Notes: a model not told the origin generated them from the letters alone. A stretch of DNA of 64,000 bases from Sphingobacterium sp. ML3W (GCF_000747525.1 NZ_CP009278.1:1860001-1924000); one strand, 5' to 3'. Counted from the first letter of the stretch, positions 25,349 through 34,159 are shown. A program made the numbers and translations.

Positions 25349-26303
25349 TTTGTTGTTCTAACCATTTTAAAATTGATTGGGTAGTTTCCTCTGGCTTTTC
25401 TTGCTGTATCCAATGACCACAATCTAGACACACAACATCCAGATTAGGAACAATATTTTTTAGGTTTTCAGACTTTGGAATCGTGTCCTGTCCACCATAT
25501 ATCATAAGAGTCGTCTGATAAATGATTGGTTTTATGTCCGCCATTAAGTGCCAGTTTCTATCCAGGTTTCTATACCAATTTATACCTCCTGTAAATCCTG
25601 ATGATTCAAAGGCAGAAACGAACACAGCGAGTTCACTGTCGTTCATCAATGGTTCGCCAAGTGGTTTTTCTGCCCTTGCAAGATTAATCATTAGCATTCC
25701 TGGCTCAGGTGGTGTGGGAGCTGTGTTTTTGCGGAATATGTTACGAAGGAACTGAGCTGTGTTTTCATTCATTATAGCATCTGCTACTCCAGCTTGTCTA
25801 TTGAAATGAACAAAATAGAAGTCTGCTCCAAAGAATGCTTCCATCAACTCAATCCATGGCTTTTCCCCACGATCCTGATAAGGTAAAGCCAAGTTTATTA
25901 CTTTACTTACTCTATCAGGATGCAATAGAGCTAGACTCCAAACGACATTTGACCCCCAGTCATGACCGACAAATGTAGCATCCTTGTACCCAAAATGGTC
26001 AAGCAGTGCAATAAGGTCACCAGTCAAATGTTCAATATCGTAATCAGTTACTTCAGTCGGACGTGATGAATTACCATAGCCACGTTGATTTGGGACAATT
26101 ACATGGTAGCCAGCTGCAACAAGGGCCGGTATCTGATAGCGCCATGAAAATGCAAGCTCTGGAAATCCGTGACAGAGGACGATAGGTTTCTCTGAATTTT
26201 GTTTACCTGCTTCAAATACTTCCAGAACTATTCCATTAACTGAAATCAGATTAGGTTTTGGAAATTCGATCGAATTAAATCCTGTGTTTATAACGTTTGT
26301 CAT
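25341..26303 (-). CDS. Alpha/beta hydrolase, epoxide hydrolase/haloalkane dehalogenase-like
   Basis: A 320-residue hydrolase with the oxyanion motif HGFPELAFSWRYQ (residues ~44-56), the nucleophile elbow GHDWGSNVVW (Asp nucleophile at ~118), and a C-terminal catalytic His in CGHWIQQEKPEE. An Asp nucleophile with the HGFP loop places it with epoxide hydrolases. The cap domain (residues ~145-230) includes a Tyr-containing ADFYFVHF that may protonate the epoxide. It is cytosolic and heads an operon with the YdeI-family gene. Natural substrate unknown. Confidence 0.9.
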   Translation of the reverse strand: MTNVINTGFNSIEFPKPNLISVNGIVLEVFEAGKQNSEKPIVLCHGFPELAFSWRYQIPALVAAGYHVIVPNQRGYGNSSRPTEVTDYDIEHLTGDLIALLDHFGYKDATFVGHDWGSNVVWSLALLHPDRVSKVINLALPYQDRGEKPWIELMEAFFGADFYFVHFNRQAGVADAIMNENTAQFLRNIFRKNTAPTPPEPGMLMINLARAEKPLGEPLMNDSELAVFVSAFESSGFTGGINWYRNLDRNWHLMADIKPIIYQTTLMIYGGQDTIPKSENLKNIVPNLDVVCLDCGHWIQQEKPEETTQSILKWLEQQNA

Positions 26304-26334
26304 CTATATATCTTTTAAGAATCAATTAATGACG

Positions 26335-26342
26335 CAAATTTA
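26335..26342 (-). promoter_or_regulatory. -7 box (TAAATTTG) for the epoxide hydrolase operon
   Basis: Minus-strand TAAATTTG fits TAnnTTTG and lies 32 bases before the start codon at 26303. The -33 position is A/T-rich without an exact TTTG. Confidence 0.5.
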
Positions 26343-26531
26343 TACTTGAAAAGTGACAGCCTTATGTCAGGAGTCTAAAATAAATAATAGGTAATAAAAT
26401 ACTTTTGTAGGATCATTATGTGTGGTTCAAATTTGTCAGTAAGCATTTAGAATCTTTTCCTTTCATCATTTTTCAGCATAAGTATTTTAACCCCATATTC
26501 GCCATGTGTTCGGGAAGGCTTCGGGAAATAT

Positions 26532-26640
26532 CTACTCTTTGCCTACAGATGCTCTACAGTTGCTCTACAGTTTGCCTACAGAAACAGTAGGCGCGAGGTA
26601 GGCGCAGAGTAGGGAAACTGTATGGTCGGTCCGAACAAGG
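26532..26640. repeat. CTACAG/GTAGGC low-complexity repeat with inverted symmetry
   Basis: CTACAG recurs about every 11 bases (TGCCTACAG, TGCTCTACAG, TTGCTCTACAG, TTTGCCTACAG), followed by GTAGGCGCG and GTAGGCGCAGAGTAG. CTACTCTTTGCCTAC (26532-26546) is complementary to 26598-26612 apart from two positions; an inner stem GCCTAC/GTAGGC lies at 26574-26592. This non-coding element resembles the repeats at 35.3-35.9 kb in style and shares GGGGCGAAGCAG with them. Confidence 0.55.
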
Positions 26641-26683
26641 GGCGAAGCAGACCCGAGGAATGGCTTGATCTTATCGCAACACT

Positions 26684-27073
26684 TTACTTCTGAAAATCAT
26701 ATCGTTGTTGTCGGATTTTTTCCAGTATATCATTTGCTGACGTTATATACGTATTCACATATAGTTCTTGATGTACTATATTTTGAGGAACAAAAACCTT
26801 TTCAGGTGTTAATTGGGTTAAATAATTGACTATTTTTTCTTTAAGAAAAGATAGTGGAGCAATATCACAGATGACTGTGTTGGTCGCGATGTCAATTTCT
26901 CTTAACCGATCAAAAGTCACGTGTTTAGGTTTGTTTAGATAGCTTGGGCCAGCATCAGCATGGCAGTTCCGTGCGAAGTAGGCATTTACAGCACATCCAC
27001 CCCAGTTTGATTTACGATACTGTTCGCACCATGCAGCTTCCTGCATCGTGCCCCTTTGTTTTATTGTTCTCAT
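26684..27073 (-). CDS. Hypothetical protein
   Basis: A 129-residue protein without signal peptide. The N-terminal half has several Cys (AAWCEQY, NWGGCAVNAYFARNCHADAG) that could bind metal, and the C-terminal half is a plausible globular sequence (HVTFDRLREIDIATNTVICD; YVNTYITSANDILEKIRQQ). I recognise no family. The gene has no adjacent partners; on its upstream side lie gene fragments, so it may itself be a remnant of a larger gene. Coding is judged from sequence texture and length only. Confidence 0.5.
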   Translation of the reverse strand: MRTIKQRGTMQEAAWCEQYRKSNWGGCAVNAYFARNCHADAGPSYLNKPKHVTFDRLREIDIATNTVICDIAPLSFLKEKIVNYLTQLTPEKVFVPQNIVHQELYVNTYITSANDILEKIRQQRYDFQK

Positions 27074-27182
27074 GTGCTTATTTTTTTATTCTTTACGCTA
27101 AAGATAAAAAAACAAGAAATCAACTTTTAAATATAAGTTTTCACTTTGGAATGGTAATAGAAAGGCTACCACTGCTCATTCT

Positions 27183-27306
27183 TTATCGTTTCATCTTTAA
27201 AGTCTGAAATGGGCTCCCATCATAACGATACACGCCATTAAAAGTGCCAAACCAAATACTACCATCCTTATCTTCGAGAATTTGAAAAATCACTGTTTCA
27301 CCTGCT
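27183..27306 (-). pseudogene. Remnant of a two-component-regulator propeller (hybrid sensor) gene
   Basis: The minus-strand frame reads ILEDKDGSIWFGTFNGVYRY, the exact pattern of one blade of the Reg_prop beta-propeller in hybrid two-component sensors of Bacteroidota, and then stops. Full genes are about 1000-1400 codons. Here only one blade remains, preceded by unrelated sequence, so this is a fragment. Confidence 0.7.
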
Positions 27307-27408
27307 CTAATTATGCTCAATAAATTCTTTAAACGTAGACAATACCATACCTTGGTCGTTTTCCAACTCAAACCCTTCGATGACTTTTAAATAATCTTGT
27401 TGACCCAT
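27307..27408 (-). pseudogene. Short ORF or remnant next to the propeller fragment
   Basis: ATG 27408 opens 33 codons (MGQQDYLKVIEGFELENDQG then MVLSTFKEFIEHN) ending in TAG directly at the propeller fragment. It is protein-like but has no recognised family. It may be an upstream gene truncated by the same deletion. Confidence 0.3.
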
Positions 27409-27589
27409 AATATTTATTGTAAAATACTATATAAACTAATAACTTGGCTATCATTACATAGTGTAGTTCAATATATCAAATTACTTCATTTATAACTTTA
27501 GAACAATTGATGTTATAAATGAAAATAAAAAAGAAAAACCCCCATTGTTAAAATTGGACTTTTTCTTTTTTATTTAAAATTTTACTGCA

Positions 27590-28735
27590 TCAATAAGGAG
27601 AATTTCCTAAATAAAAAGTATAATCTTTAGTGAATACAGCGCAGCCACTTGTTACGGTGCATCTTAATTGAATGGAGCCACCGACTCCCTTAGATTGGAC
27701 TACTACTTTATTATTATTAGATGACCAAGTTACTAGTGGAATACCAGATGTACCTAAAATTTTAGTCCAAGTATAAGTTGTAGGAATACTATTGTTAGAA
27801 TTTTTTACAGTAAGTACACCTGTATATTTATAATTAGATGTTCCTTCCACTACAGTAAATTGATCTCCGCTTGGAAAATCCTGTAAACCTACCATACTTT
27901 CAATGCCTAAATTGATACTCCCACCTACCTTAATTTCATAATCATATGATTTGCCTGATTTAGTAGATTTTAATTTTACAATTCCATTTCCGCCATTTAT
28001 CCTTGTCACCTTCCACTTATTGTTACCTAAAGATGTAAGTGTAGCAATACCTGCCGCATTTTCAAGGGTAACTGTCCCTGGGTTGATTAAAGTGTAGGTA
28101 CCTTCAGAGCAGATATCATTTGGTCCCGAGAATATGGTGCTCATGGATATATCCATTTTTGAAGAAGCTCCCAAACTTGAACATGTAGAGTTTTTTCCTT
28201 GGACCATTATCCATTCTAAATTATCATTGGTAATATTTAAATTGAATGTTGGTACAGTTGTGGTTGTAGTTGTGATTGTCGTCCCTATTTTTGTCGTCCA
28301 TAAATATGAAGTGGCAGGAAATAGGGCATTTTTAATTTGTGCGGTATAAGTTTTAGTGCCACGAAAACCTCCTGGAATGACGTCATCTCCTAAAATTTTA
28401 AAATCTGACACTGCATTTACTTTTATTGGTTGTTCAAAGTAGGTTGAGGTGCCACAAGAAGCACCAAACTGTGGAGTATAATGGGCTCGAACATGCCATG
28501 CCCCATTTCCTACAAATCCTTCTTGCCAAATTACTTTAACACTAAATTTCTTCCTTTCAACGATAGTACCATGATTAACTGACCACATGATATTTCCATC
28601 ACAAGATGTACCATTGAAGCTATATTCATATGTTTCACCTGGACAAGGTTTTTTTTCCCCTAATATTATTTCTTGAGCTTTCAGGGAAGTACATAAAATG
28701 CTTATTACGGCTGCTATTATTATTTTTAATTTCAT
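27590..28735 (-). CDS. Secreted PKD/Ig-like repeat protein
   Basis: A 381-residue protein with a signal peptide (residues 1-20, ending SLKAQ) and three to four Ig/PKD-like modules: CPGETYEYSFNGTSCDGNIMW (residues ~33-52), NDICSEGTYTLINPG (~213-227), and NNSIPTTYTWTKILGTSGIP late in the sequence. Conserved Cys pairs and Trp recur in each. Such proteins are exported surface adhesion or matrix components in Bacteroidota; no C-terminal T9SS sorting domain is obvious. The start overlaps the stop of the upstream lipoprotein gene by four bases (ATGA-type), so the two are co-expressed and probably displayed together. Confidence 0.75.
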   Translation of the reverse strand: MKLKIIIAAVISILCTSLKAQEIILGEKKPCPGETYEYSFNGTSCDGNIMWSVNHGTIVERKKFSVKVIWQEGFVGNGAWHVRAHYTPQFGASCGTSTYFEQPIKVNAVSDFKILGDDVIPGGFRGTKTYTAQIKNALFPATSYLWTTKIGTTITTTTTTVPTFNLNITNDNLEWIMVQGKNSTCSSLGASSKMDISMSTIFSGPNDICSEGTYTLINPGTVTLENAAGIATLTSLGNNKWKVTRINGGNGIVKLKSTKSGKSYDYEIKVGGSINLGIESMVGLQDFPSGDQFTVVEGTSNYKYTGVLTVKNSNNSIPTTYTWTKILGTSGIPLVTWSSNNNKVVVQSKGVGGSIQLRCTVTSGCAVFTKDYTFYLGNSPY

Positions 28736-29295
28736 TTCTCGATTATTTTATTTGTCCACTCCTCAAATTCGCCATCTTTTATTTTATTGGAAAATATTTT
28801 GTTCATATAGATTTTTCCATATTGCTTTACAGAGATCTCTTTAGTACTATATGCTTTCTTACCCTTATCAACATTATCATTCAAGATTACTGCTATGAAG
28901 TATTTCCCTGGAGTCAAATCTTGAAATGATATTGCAGATCCTTTATATGTGAAACCTGTTTTCACTTCTGTTTTTGTGTTTTGGTCTATTGCTATACCTT
29001 TTATTGCTTTTTCCACATCGCCTATATCCAAATCCCTATTATCACTTGGCCAAATAATTATATAAGAATGTTCAGGCCAAACAAAAAAATTTTGCCATTC
29101 ATTATATTTAATAATACTAGCGGAAACCATAACGACAGACATCGTATCCGGAATTCCATAGAATGGGTTTTCTGGCTCTTGGTATATAGTTTCATAATCT
29201 ATGGTTTCTTCCTGTGGATCTTGGTCATTTGAATCTTTTGAACATCCCAATAATAGAGCAATTATTATTGGGATTAATAAGAAGTTGTTTTTCAT
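28732..29295 (-). CDS. Hypothetical lipoprotein paired with the PKD protein
   Basis: A 187-residue protein with a lipoprotein signal (ALLLGCSKDSND; Cys at residue 18, followed by S-K-D-S). The mature part looks like a single beta-sandwich (SVVMVSASIIKYNEWQNFFV; AISFQDLTPGKYFIAVILND), consistent with a carboxypeptidase-regulatory or Ig-like fold. No enzyme motif. It is the first gene of a two-gene operon with the PKD protein and is likely anchored in the outer membrane. Function unknown. Confidence 0.75.
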   Translation of the reverse strand: MKNNFLLIPIIIALLLGCSKDSNDQDPQEETIDYETIYQEPENPFYGIPDTMSVVMVSASIIKYNEWQNFFVWPEHSYIIIWPSDNRDLDIGDVEKAIKGIAIDQNTKTEVKTGFTYKGSAISFQDLTPGKYFIAVILNDNVDKGKKAYSTKEISVKQYGKIYMNKIFSNKIKDGEFEEWTNKIIEK

Positions 29296-29705
29296 GTTTA
29301 AGGTTTTAATTTGAAAATCATATGGTAATAAAATTATATAGTTAGTTATGAATAATATTACGGGTTCCCGTAAAACATTTATTATGAGTCATTAATCCAG
29401 TCGTAACTACAATCTGTTATGGAAATATATCTTAGAGCATACCTTTCGCTCATTTTATAAGATTTTTCTTTTCCTATGCTGTTGTAGTGTTTGACCTGAA
29501 TAAACCCTAATTATCTGGTTAAGGAATTTGAGACACTGAGGTACAAGAATTTTTTTATATGAAAATTATTCCTTTTATAACCAATTAGAAATGATTTATT
29601 GAGCTTTGTATAGAAGTAAGCATAATTCTATGAGTCTAGAGTGTTACTTTTGAATCGACTGCAAGAAATAATCAACGACAAACTAAATGTAAAATAGCTA
29701 ATGAT
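29296..29705. other. Divergent intergenic region
   Basis: A+T-rich, between the divergent lipoprotein and DUF6236-like genes. It must hold both promoters, but no convincing box pair, hairpin or coding remnant was seen. Confidence 0.4.
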
Positions 29706-30758
29706 ATGAGAGAAATTTACTATAATTCTGATATTACGCCAAAATCAATTAATGAGATTAAGTTGTTAACATTGTATTATGACAAGATAAACATTGTTAA
29801 CGATACAGTTTATTCACCGAAGTTTAGTCAAGCAAACGGAAAGTTTGAATTTGATGGAGTCGAAGACTTGCAATTTATTCCTAAGACATTTACAACGGAT
29901 TATAAAGTCCTCATTGATGAAAATGTCATTGCAATAACTGAGAGTTCTGAAAGTATTGAGGATGAATTTGAAAAAGGGTTTGCAAGTAAAATAAGTGAAA
30001 TAGTTAATTCGAGTCATGACCTAATATTTCCATTTCACCCGACAAAAAGAGACAGTAAGATAATTACTGAAGAGGTTTATGAGATAATGAAACATATGTG
30101 GGGTTTCGAATGGGGTAAACCAGTTGAATCAGATTTAATATGGTGGTACTATTCATTAAAACTAAAGTGTTTTGTAAAACTCTTAATTGAAGGAAAAACC
30201 TGTTTGAGCAGTAGTAATAATTTAAACACTCTTTTTGCGAAATTTATTCAACAGTCAGCTAAATCTAATGTTGATTTGAGAACTCAAGGAAGCACAAAAT
30301 CTTTAGCGCTTGACGCTTTAAAAATTAGTTTACCCAACCCAGACATTTTAAGCTTTGATGACCTTTTAGAACTCAAATTAAAATTAAAAGATGAATTGGG
30401 ACTGTTTTATCAGACTATAAATACTATAGAAGTTAATAACATGCAACTTTATAACACAGGTTTAAAAGACAACGAATATCAAAGCATTTTCTTTAATGAA
30501 ATACAAAAACCTCTCATTGAATTAGAAAACAAAATGAAGAACTTAAGTAGCAAAACATTTAGAAAATTTATTGAGAGAATGCAAAATCCAAAAAGTTATG
30601 TTCCGTTAATTGGGACAGTAGTTGCAAGTATGCCAATACAATATGCTCTATTGAGCTCATTAGGCATGACAGCAGGAATGACAATATTAGAGTATAAGGA
30701 GCAGAAAAGAGAACTTGAGAGCAATGGGTTATATTTTTTACTAAAATTGAAGCAATAA
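29706..30758 (+). CDS. Hypothetical protein, DUF6236-like
   Basis: A 350-residue soluble protein with a start resembling DUF6236 proteins, which open with a Tyr-rich strand, then a helix and L-x-x-Y-D-K-I (IYYNSDITPKSINEIKLLTL, LYYDKINIVND). The C-terminal 60 residues include a Gly/Ala/Met-rich, moderately hydrophobic stretch (VPLIGTVVASMPIQYALLSS) that could insert in or touch the membrane. The family occurs sporadically in accessory regions; its role is not established. It is followed by a small membrane-protein gene in the same direction (81-bp gap). Confidence 0.55.
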   Translation: MREIYYNSDITPKSINEIKLLTLYYDKINIVNDTVYSPKFSQANGKFEFDGVEDLQFIPKTFTTDYKVLIDENVIAITESSESIEDEFEKGFASKISEIVNSSHDLIFPFHPTKRDSKIITEEVYEIMKHMWGFEWGKPVESDLIWWYYSLKLKCFVKLLIEGKTCLSSSNNLNTLFAKFIQQSAKSNVDLRTQGSTKSLALDALKISLPNPDILSFDDLLELKLKLKDELGLFYQTINTIEVNNMQLYNTGLKDNEYQSIFFNEIQKPLIELENKMKNLSSKTFRKFIERMQNPKSYVPLIGTVVASMPIQYALLSSLGMTAGMTILEYKEQKRELESNGLYFLLKLKQ

Positions 30759-30839
30759 ACAACGAAATAATTATTATATTTAAGATAGTGTAAATGAGCT
30801 GTATTTCTATTTGAAGTTTAATTATAAAATAATCATACT

Positions 30840-31280
30840 ATGATGCACAAACAGAATAATTCTACTTTGCAAATTTTGGTAGCAATCATAGCTATTGGTT
30901 CAGGTACCTATGGCCTTTTGAATATATGTTATGAAAAGGGAATTTGGATTTACACAGAACAGCAACAGGTGGTATTTCCATTTTTGATAGAGAACAAGGT
31001 AATGTTATTGTTAACGTCATTTGTTCTTTTTTTATTAATTAACTGGGCACTACTTTTGGTGAATTTTACAGAGGAAGAGGAGTATGATTGGGAAATATTT
31101 GCTATTAACTCTTTCGCTTATTCAGTTCCATTTTTACTTATCAATTTTATGTTGAGTATTTACTCAAGACCTTTGGGAGGTATAGAGCTTTTCGTTGCAT
31201 TAATTATTTCATGTATAATTGGTTACTTTTTTATTATCTCTAGTAAATTGGCCGTGTTTCGATTCAAGAAACTGTTTTAA
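30840..31280 (+). CDS. Hypothetical four-span membrane protein
   Basis: A 146-residue protein with four hydrophobic segments (residues ~10-30, ~50-72, ~90-108 and ~118-138), an acidic loop NFTEEEEYDWE between the second and third, and a basic C-terminus FRFKKLF. No family recognised. It is in the same direction as the DUF6236-like gene and could be co-expressed with it. A protein-like frame continues past its stop in another register, which hints at local decay. Confidence 0.6.
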   Translation: MMHKQNNSTLQILVAIIAIGSGTYGLLNICYEKGIWIYTEQQQVVFPFLIENKVMLLLTSFVLFLLINWALLLVNFTEEEEYDWEIFAINSFAYSVPFLLINFMLSIYSRPLGGIELFVALIISCIIGYFFIISSKLAVFRFKKLF

Positions 31281-31480
31281 AATATGCCTTACAGCCGAAA
31301 ACATTTGAACTTTGCTCTAAAAATCTTCAAGGAGATGGAATACAATCCTTAATTAATAAACTTATTAAAAAAAAGCAACTGACTCTATATGAAGCTAAGT
31401 CTGCTGGACCATTGGCTTTCAATTTATTTGTATTCATAGGCTATAAATACATTGGTCCATTTTCAACAAAAGAAGCATGA
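31247..31480 (+). pseudogene. Start-less protein-like frame (gene remnant)
   Basis: After a stop at 31244-31246 a 77-codon frame runs to TGA 31478 without any ATG near its start. It overlaps the end of the membrane-protein gene in another register and reads like real protein (LYEAKSAGPLAFNLFVFIGY, then IGPFSTKEA). I take it as the 3' remnant of a lost gene of unknown type. Confidence 0.3.
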
Positions 31481-31696
31481 TTAATAAATATTATCTGCCA
31501 AGAAAAAATAAACCTCTTATTTTCATACTTATTATTCTTGATCAATTTGAGAACACCCTTTGTGCGGTTGCTACCTTAAAGAACATTGGCTAGGAATAGG
31601 GGAGTAAATTGGGACTTTCAGTTCCGCTTCTCAGTCTTTATATATTTGACTAGTTAGACTTTCAGGAAATGCAAATTTAAAATCTTCAGATGGTTA
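31281..31696. other. Gap downstream of the membrane-protein gene
   Basis: The first 200 bases hold the start-less remnant described separately; the rest (31481-31696) is A+T-rich and without apparent features. Confidence 0.35.
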
Positions 31697-32059
31697 TTAT
31701 TTAGATTCCATATTCTTGTGTTCTTCTCCCCAAATTCCAAGTTCTTTGATAATTGATTTGAGTTTGTATCCGACTACAGTCAGTTCGTATTCAACCCGAG
31801 GTGGGACTTCTGCAAACACAGTTCGTTTTACAATTTTATTCTCTTCAAGTTTACGTAACTGTAAAGTAAGCATTCGCTCTGTAATGTTTGGTAAACATTT
31901 TTTTAGTTCCCCAAATCTTAACTTACCATTCATCAAATAGCAACATATTGCTAAGGTCCACTGACCTCCGATCATTATAGCAGCATATACTTCAGGGCAT
32001 TCTTCAGCCAAGGTTTGCTTGTTCTCGAAATTGGTAGAAGTTATCTTTATCTTGCTCAT
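31697..32059 (-). CDS. HxlR-family winged-helix regulator
   Basis: A 120-residue HxlR protein: CPEVYAAIMIGGQWTLAICC (residues ~21-40, the conserved Cys and GG-x-W block), LRFGELKKCLPNITERMLTL (recognition helix), and the wing VPPRVEYELTVVG. HxlR proteins with a conserved Cys near the N-terminus often sense electrophiles, quinones or oxidants and repress adjacent reductase genes. This one is divergent from a flavodoxin-fold NAD(P)H oxidoreductase, with a perfect 18-bp palindrome between them, which fits repression of that gene. Confidence 0.92.
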   Translation of the reverse strand: MSKIKITSTNFENKQTLAEECPEVYAAIMIGGQWTLAICCYLMNGKLRFGELKKCLPNITERMLTLQLRKLEENKIVKRTVFAEVPPRVEYELTVVGYKLKSIIKELGIWGEEHKNMESK

Positions 32060-32122
32060 TACTTACATTTTTGTTAGTACCATACAAAGGGAAGCTAAGA
32101 TACTAAATCATTAGAAAGAGCA

Positions 32123-32140
32123 TTACTTTTATAAAAGTAA
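32123..32140. promoter_or_regulatory. Perfect 18-bp palindrome, candidate HxlR operator
   Basis: TTACTTTTATAAAAGTAA is self-complementary over its full length. It lies between the hxlR-type gene and the oxidoreductase gene, 16 bases before the latter's start, where a bound repressor would block transcription. Confidence 0.6.
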
Positions 32141-32155
32141 AATTTAGTTAACGTT

Positions 32156-32686
32156 ATGAAAATACTGGTTATAGTTATTCATCCAAACATGAATGAATCA
32201 AAAATAAATAAAAGATGGGTTGAGGAATTTAAAAAATTTCCTGATAAGTATTTTGTTCATGATCTTCATCAAGCTTACCCTGATGAAAAAATAGATATTC
32301 TCAGAGAGCAACAATTGATAGCCTCCCATGATAAAATAATATTCCAATTTCCTTTTTACTGGTTCAATTGTACACCATTTCTGAAAAAATGGCTAGATGA
32401 AGTATTGACTTACGGCTGGGCATATGGCAGTAAGAGTGATTATAAAATGAGGAATAAAAAGATAGCTCTGGCCATTTCCGCGGGAATAGATGAACATGAA
32501 TTTAGTGTTACAGGTAAATATAAGTATAGCATGGGCCAGCTTTTATCTCCTTTTGAATTAACATTTGAATATGTAAAGGCTGACTTTAAAGGCTTTTTTG
32601 CCTATTATGGAATAGAATTGAATAGTTCAGAACAAATGATTGAGAAAAGTGTGCATAAATATTTTGAATTTATTGAGAGTATCTAA
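32156..32686 (+). CDS. NAD(P)H-dependent oxidoreductase (flavodoxin-like quinone reductase, KefF/MdaB type)
   Basis: A 176-residue flavodoxin-fold protein: IVIHPNMNESKINKRW (phosphate loop, residues ~6-21), IIFQFPFYWFNCTPFLKKWL (residues ~61-80, the conserved FP-x-YWF-x2-P-x-LK-x-W block) and GWAYG shortly after. It reduces quinones or similar electrophiles with NAD(P)H and FAD/FMN in the cytosol. Divergent HxlR regulator and intervening palindrome suggest induction by toxic quinones or aldehydes. Monocistronic. Confidence 0.92.
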   Translation: MKILVIVIHPNMNESKINKRWVEEFKKFPDKYFVHDLHQAYPDEKIDILREQQLIASHDKIIFQFPFYWFNCTPFLKKWLDEVLTYGWAYGSKSDYKMRNKKIALAISAGIDEHEFSVTGKYKYSMGQLLSPFELTFEYVKADFKGFFAYYGIELNSSEQMIEKSVHKYFEFIESI

Positions 32687-32839
32687 TAATTCGCTATTCT
32701 TCTGCAACTTTTCTTTAGTCGATGACGTAAAAAGAAAGAAGGTGTCCACTTCCTAGTTTATAGTCAATTATTTAATTTTAGGAACTTTCAAAATATGGCT
32801 TAATAAACGCATTTCATAACAATTTATATGCAAAACGTA

Positions 32840-32874
32840 AAATGCCGTTAATCTTAAAATAATTAACGGCATTT
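32840..32874. terminator. Terminator between the oxidoreductase and XRE genes
   Basis: Perfect 13-bp stem (32840-32852 with 32862-32874), A/T-rich ends; serves the convergent XRE gene pair and possibly the oxidoreductase. Confidence 0.75.
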
Positions 32875-32894
32875 ATATTATATTAAATAATCTC

Positions 32895-33173
32895 TTATCT
32901 TTCTTTTTCTTCTCCTTCAAAGTATTTGTCGGCATATATAGTTCTACTGTAAGTGCCAATGTTATAGTTTATTGAGCCAGACGTTTGAATCAGTAAGGTT
33001 GGGTCGATTTTAAATAAATTACCCAGAATACCTGCTTGAGTATAATTGATTTTTAATTGACCATTCTCTATAGCGACATATTCTTCTACAGAAATATTTA
33101 ATTCTGTAGCAACTTTATCAATGGAAATTTCTTCTTTTAGTCTCAGCTCCTTATATAGGGTAGTTGTTTGCAT
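32895..33173 (-). CDS. Small XRE-like HTH protein, second of a paralogous pair
   Basis: A 92-residue protein. Residues ~10-65 form an HTH_3-like domain (EEISIDKVATELNISVEEYV). The C-terminal tail SINYNIGTYSRTIYADK matches the corresponding tail of the upstream neighbour (TINYNTGQFSRTIINSK), so the two genes are tandem duplicates. It starts four bases after the neighbour's stop and is the second gene of that operon. It lacks the C-terminal coiled coil of its partner, which suggests it might act as a modulator through heterodimers. Confidence 0.75.
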   Translation of the reverse strand: MQTTTLYKELRLKEEISIDKVATELNISVEEYVAIENGQLKINYTQAGILGNLFKIDPTLLIQTSGSINYNIGTYSRTIYADKYFEGEEKER

Positions 33174-33177
33174 ATTT

Positions 33178-33585
33178 TTATTTCAATTTAAGTGCTAATT
33201 GATCCTTTAGAAATTGTTTGTCACTTCTTAGATCATTTATTTCATCCATAAGCAATCTAATCAAAACATCATTATCTGTAATGATGTTTTGAAAAAGTTG
33301 TCGCTCTTCCAAAGATACTTTTTCTTCTGTAATTTTAGAATTAATAATGGTGCGGCTGAATTGACCTGTGTTGTAATTTATTGTCGAATTATTCTCTTTA
33401 CTAAACATAGATATCGGTACATCATAAAGAGTAGCTAATTTTTTTGCTCTTTCAAATGATAATTTGGTTTTATCTAATTCTAAATTACAATAAGCAGGTT
33501 GGCTCATATTGAGTTCATTGGCCACATATTCTTGTGACCAAGCATTTTTATCTCTTAGTGCTCTTATTATTAATCCCAGGCTCAT
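33178..33585 (-). CDS. XRE-family HTH regulator, first of a paralogous pair
   Basis: A 135-residue protein. The HTH_3 domain (residues ~3-62) contains WSQEYVANELNMSQPAYCNLE. A conserved linker TINYNTGQFSRTI follows, and residues ~90-135 form a coiled coil (ELQ/LIRLLMDEINDLRSDKQFLKDQ pattern). This resembles regulators of Bacteroidota conjugative elements or competence. It is the first gene of a two-gene operon with its smaller paralogue, pointing away from a long non-coding gap that must hold the promoter. Confidence 0.85.
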   Translation of the reverse strand: MSLGLIIRALRDKNAWSQEYVANELNMSQPAYCNLELDKTKLSFERAKKLATLYDVPISMFSKENNSTINYNTGQFSRTIINSKITEEKVSLEERQLFQNIITDNDVLIRLLMDEINDLRSDKQFLKDQLALKLK

Positions 33586-34159
33586 AATTCACTATTTATT
33601 AGTTTAGATTATAACATTATTCGTTTTATGTATAATCATCTGGTTATTAGTTTTTTATATTTGTATACCGTATGGTAAATATAATGAAAATATTAATATT
33701 ATTATTTGTTATATTTTATTTTTGGATACAAATATAAGAGTCTTACTTCTCCATTCTGACGCTACGGAGTAAGGCGGTGGTATTTTTATCCCTGTACTCT
33801 AATTGAAAATTATATATTTGCAATAAGTATGGGGTTTCCACTGCTTTTCATCCCGTTTAAGTCGTCAGAAATTTTTCCGGAGAGGTGAGGAGAGTGGGCC
33901 TCATATTATTTGCCTAGCTTCCTCAAGAGACTCGTTATCAATAACGAGTTATGATTATACAAAAGAACCAGTTAAAAACAATAATCCCCCCTTAATTTGG
34001 CGGAATAAAGTCACATTGATGACTATCCATTAAAGATGCAAGGCCATTAACCATTTATAAAAGCAGACGAAGACTTTCTAATTGCATTTTTACAATCTTA
34101 TTTTTTAACCATCAATTGGTAACGTTGTAACTTATTTTAGTTTCAAACTCACCATTGAT
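33586..34159. other. Long gap between the XRE pair and the DUF3738-like gene
   Basis: Contains no coding signal. Features are a 9-bp inverted repeat ACTCGTTAT/ATAACGAGT at 33930-33949 and a short G-rich stretch around 33880. Both divergent promoters should lie here. Confidence 0.4.
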
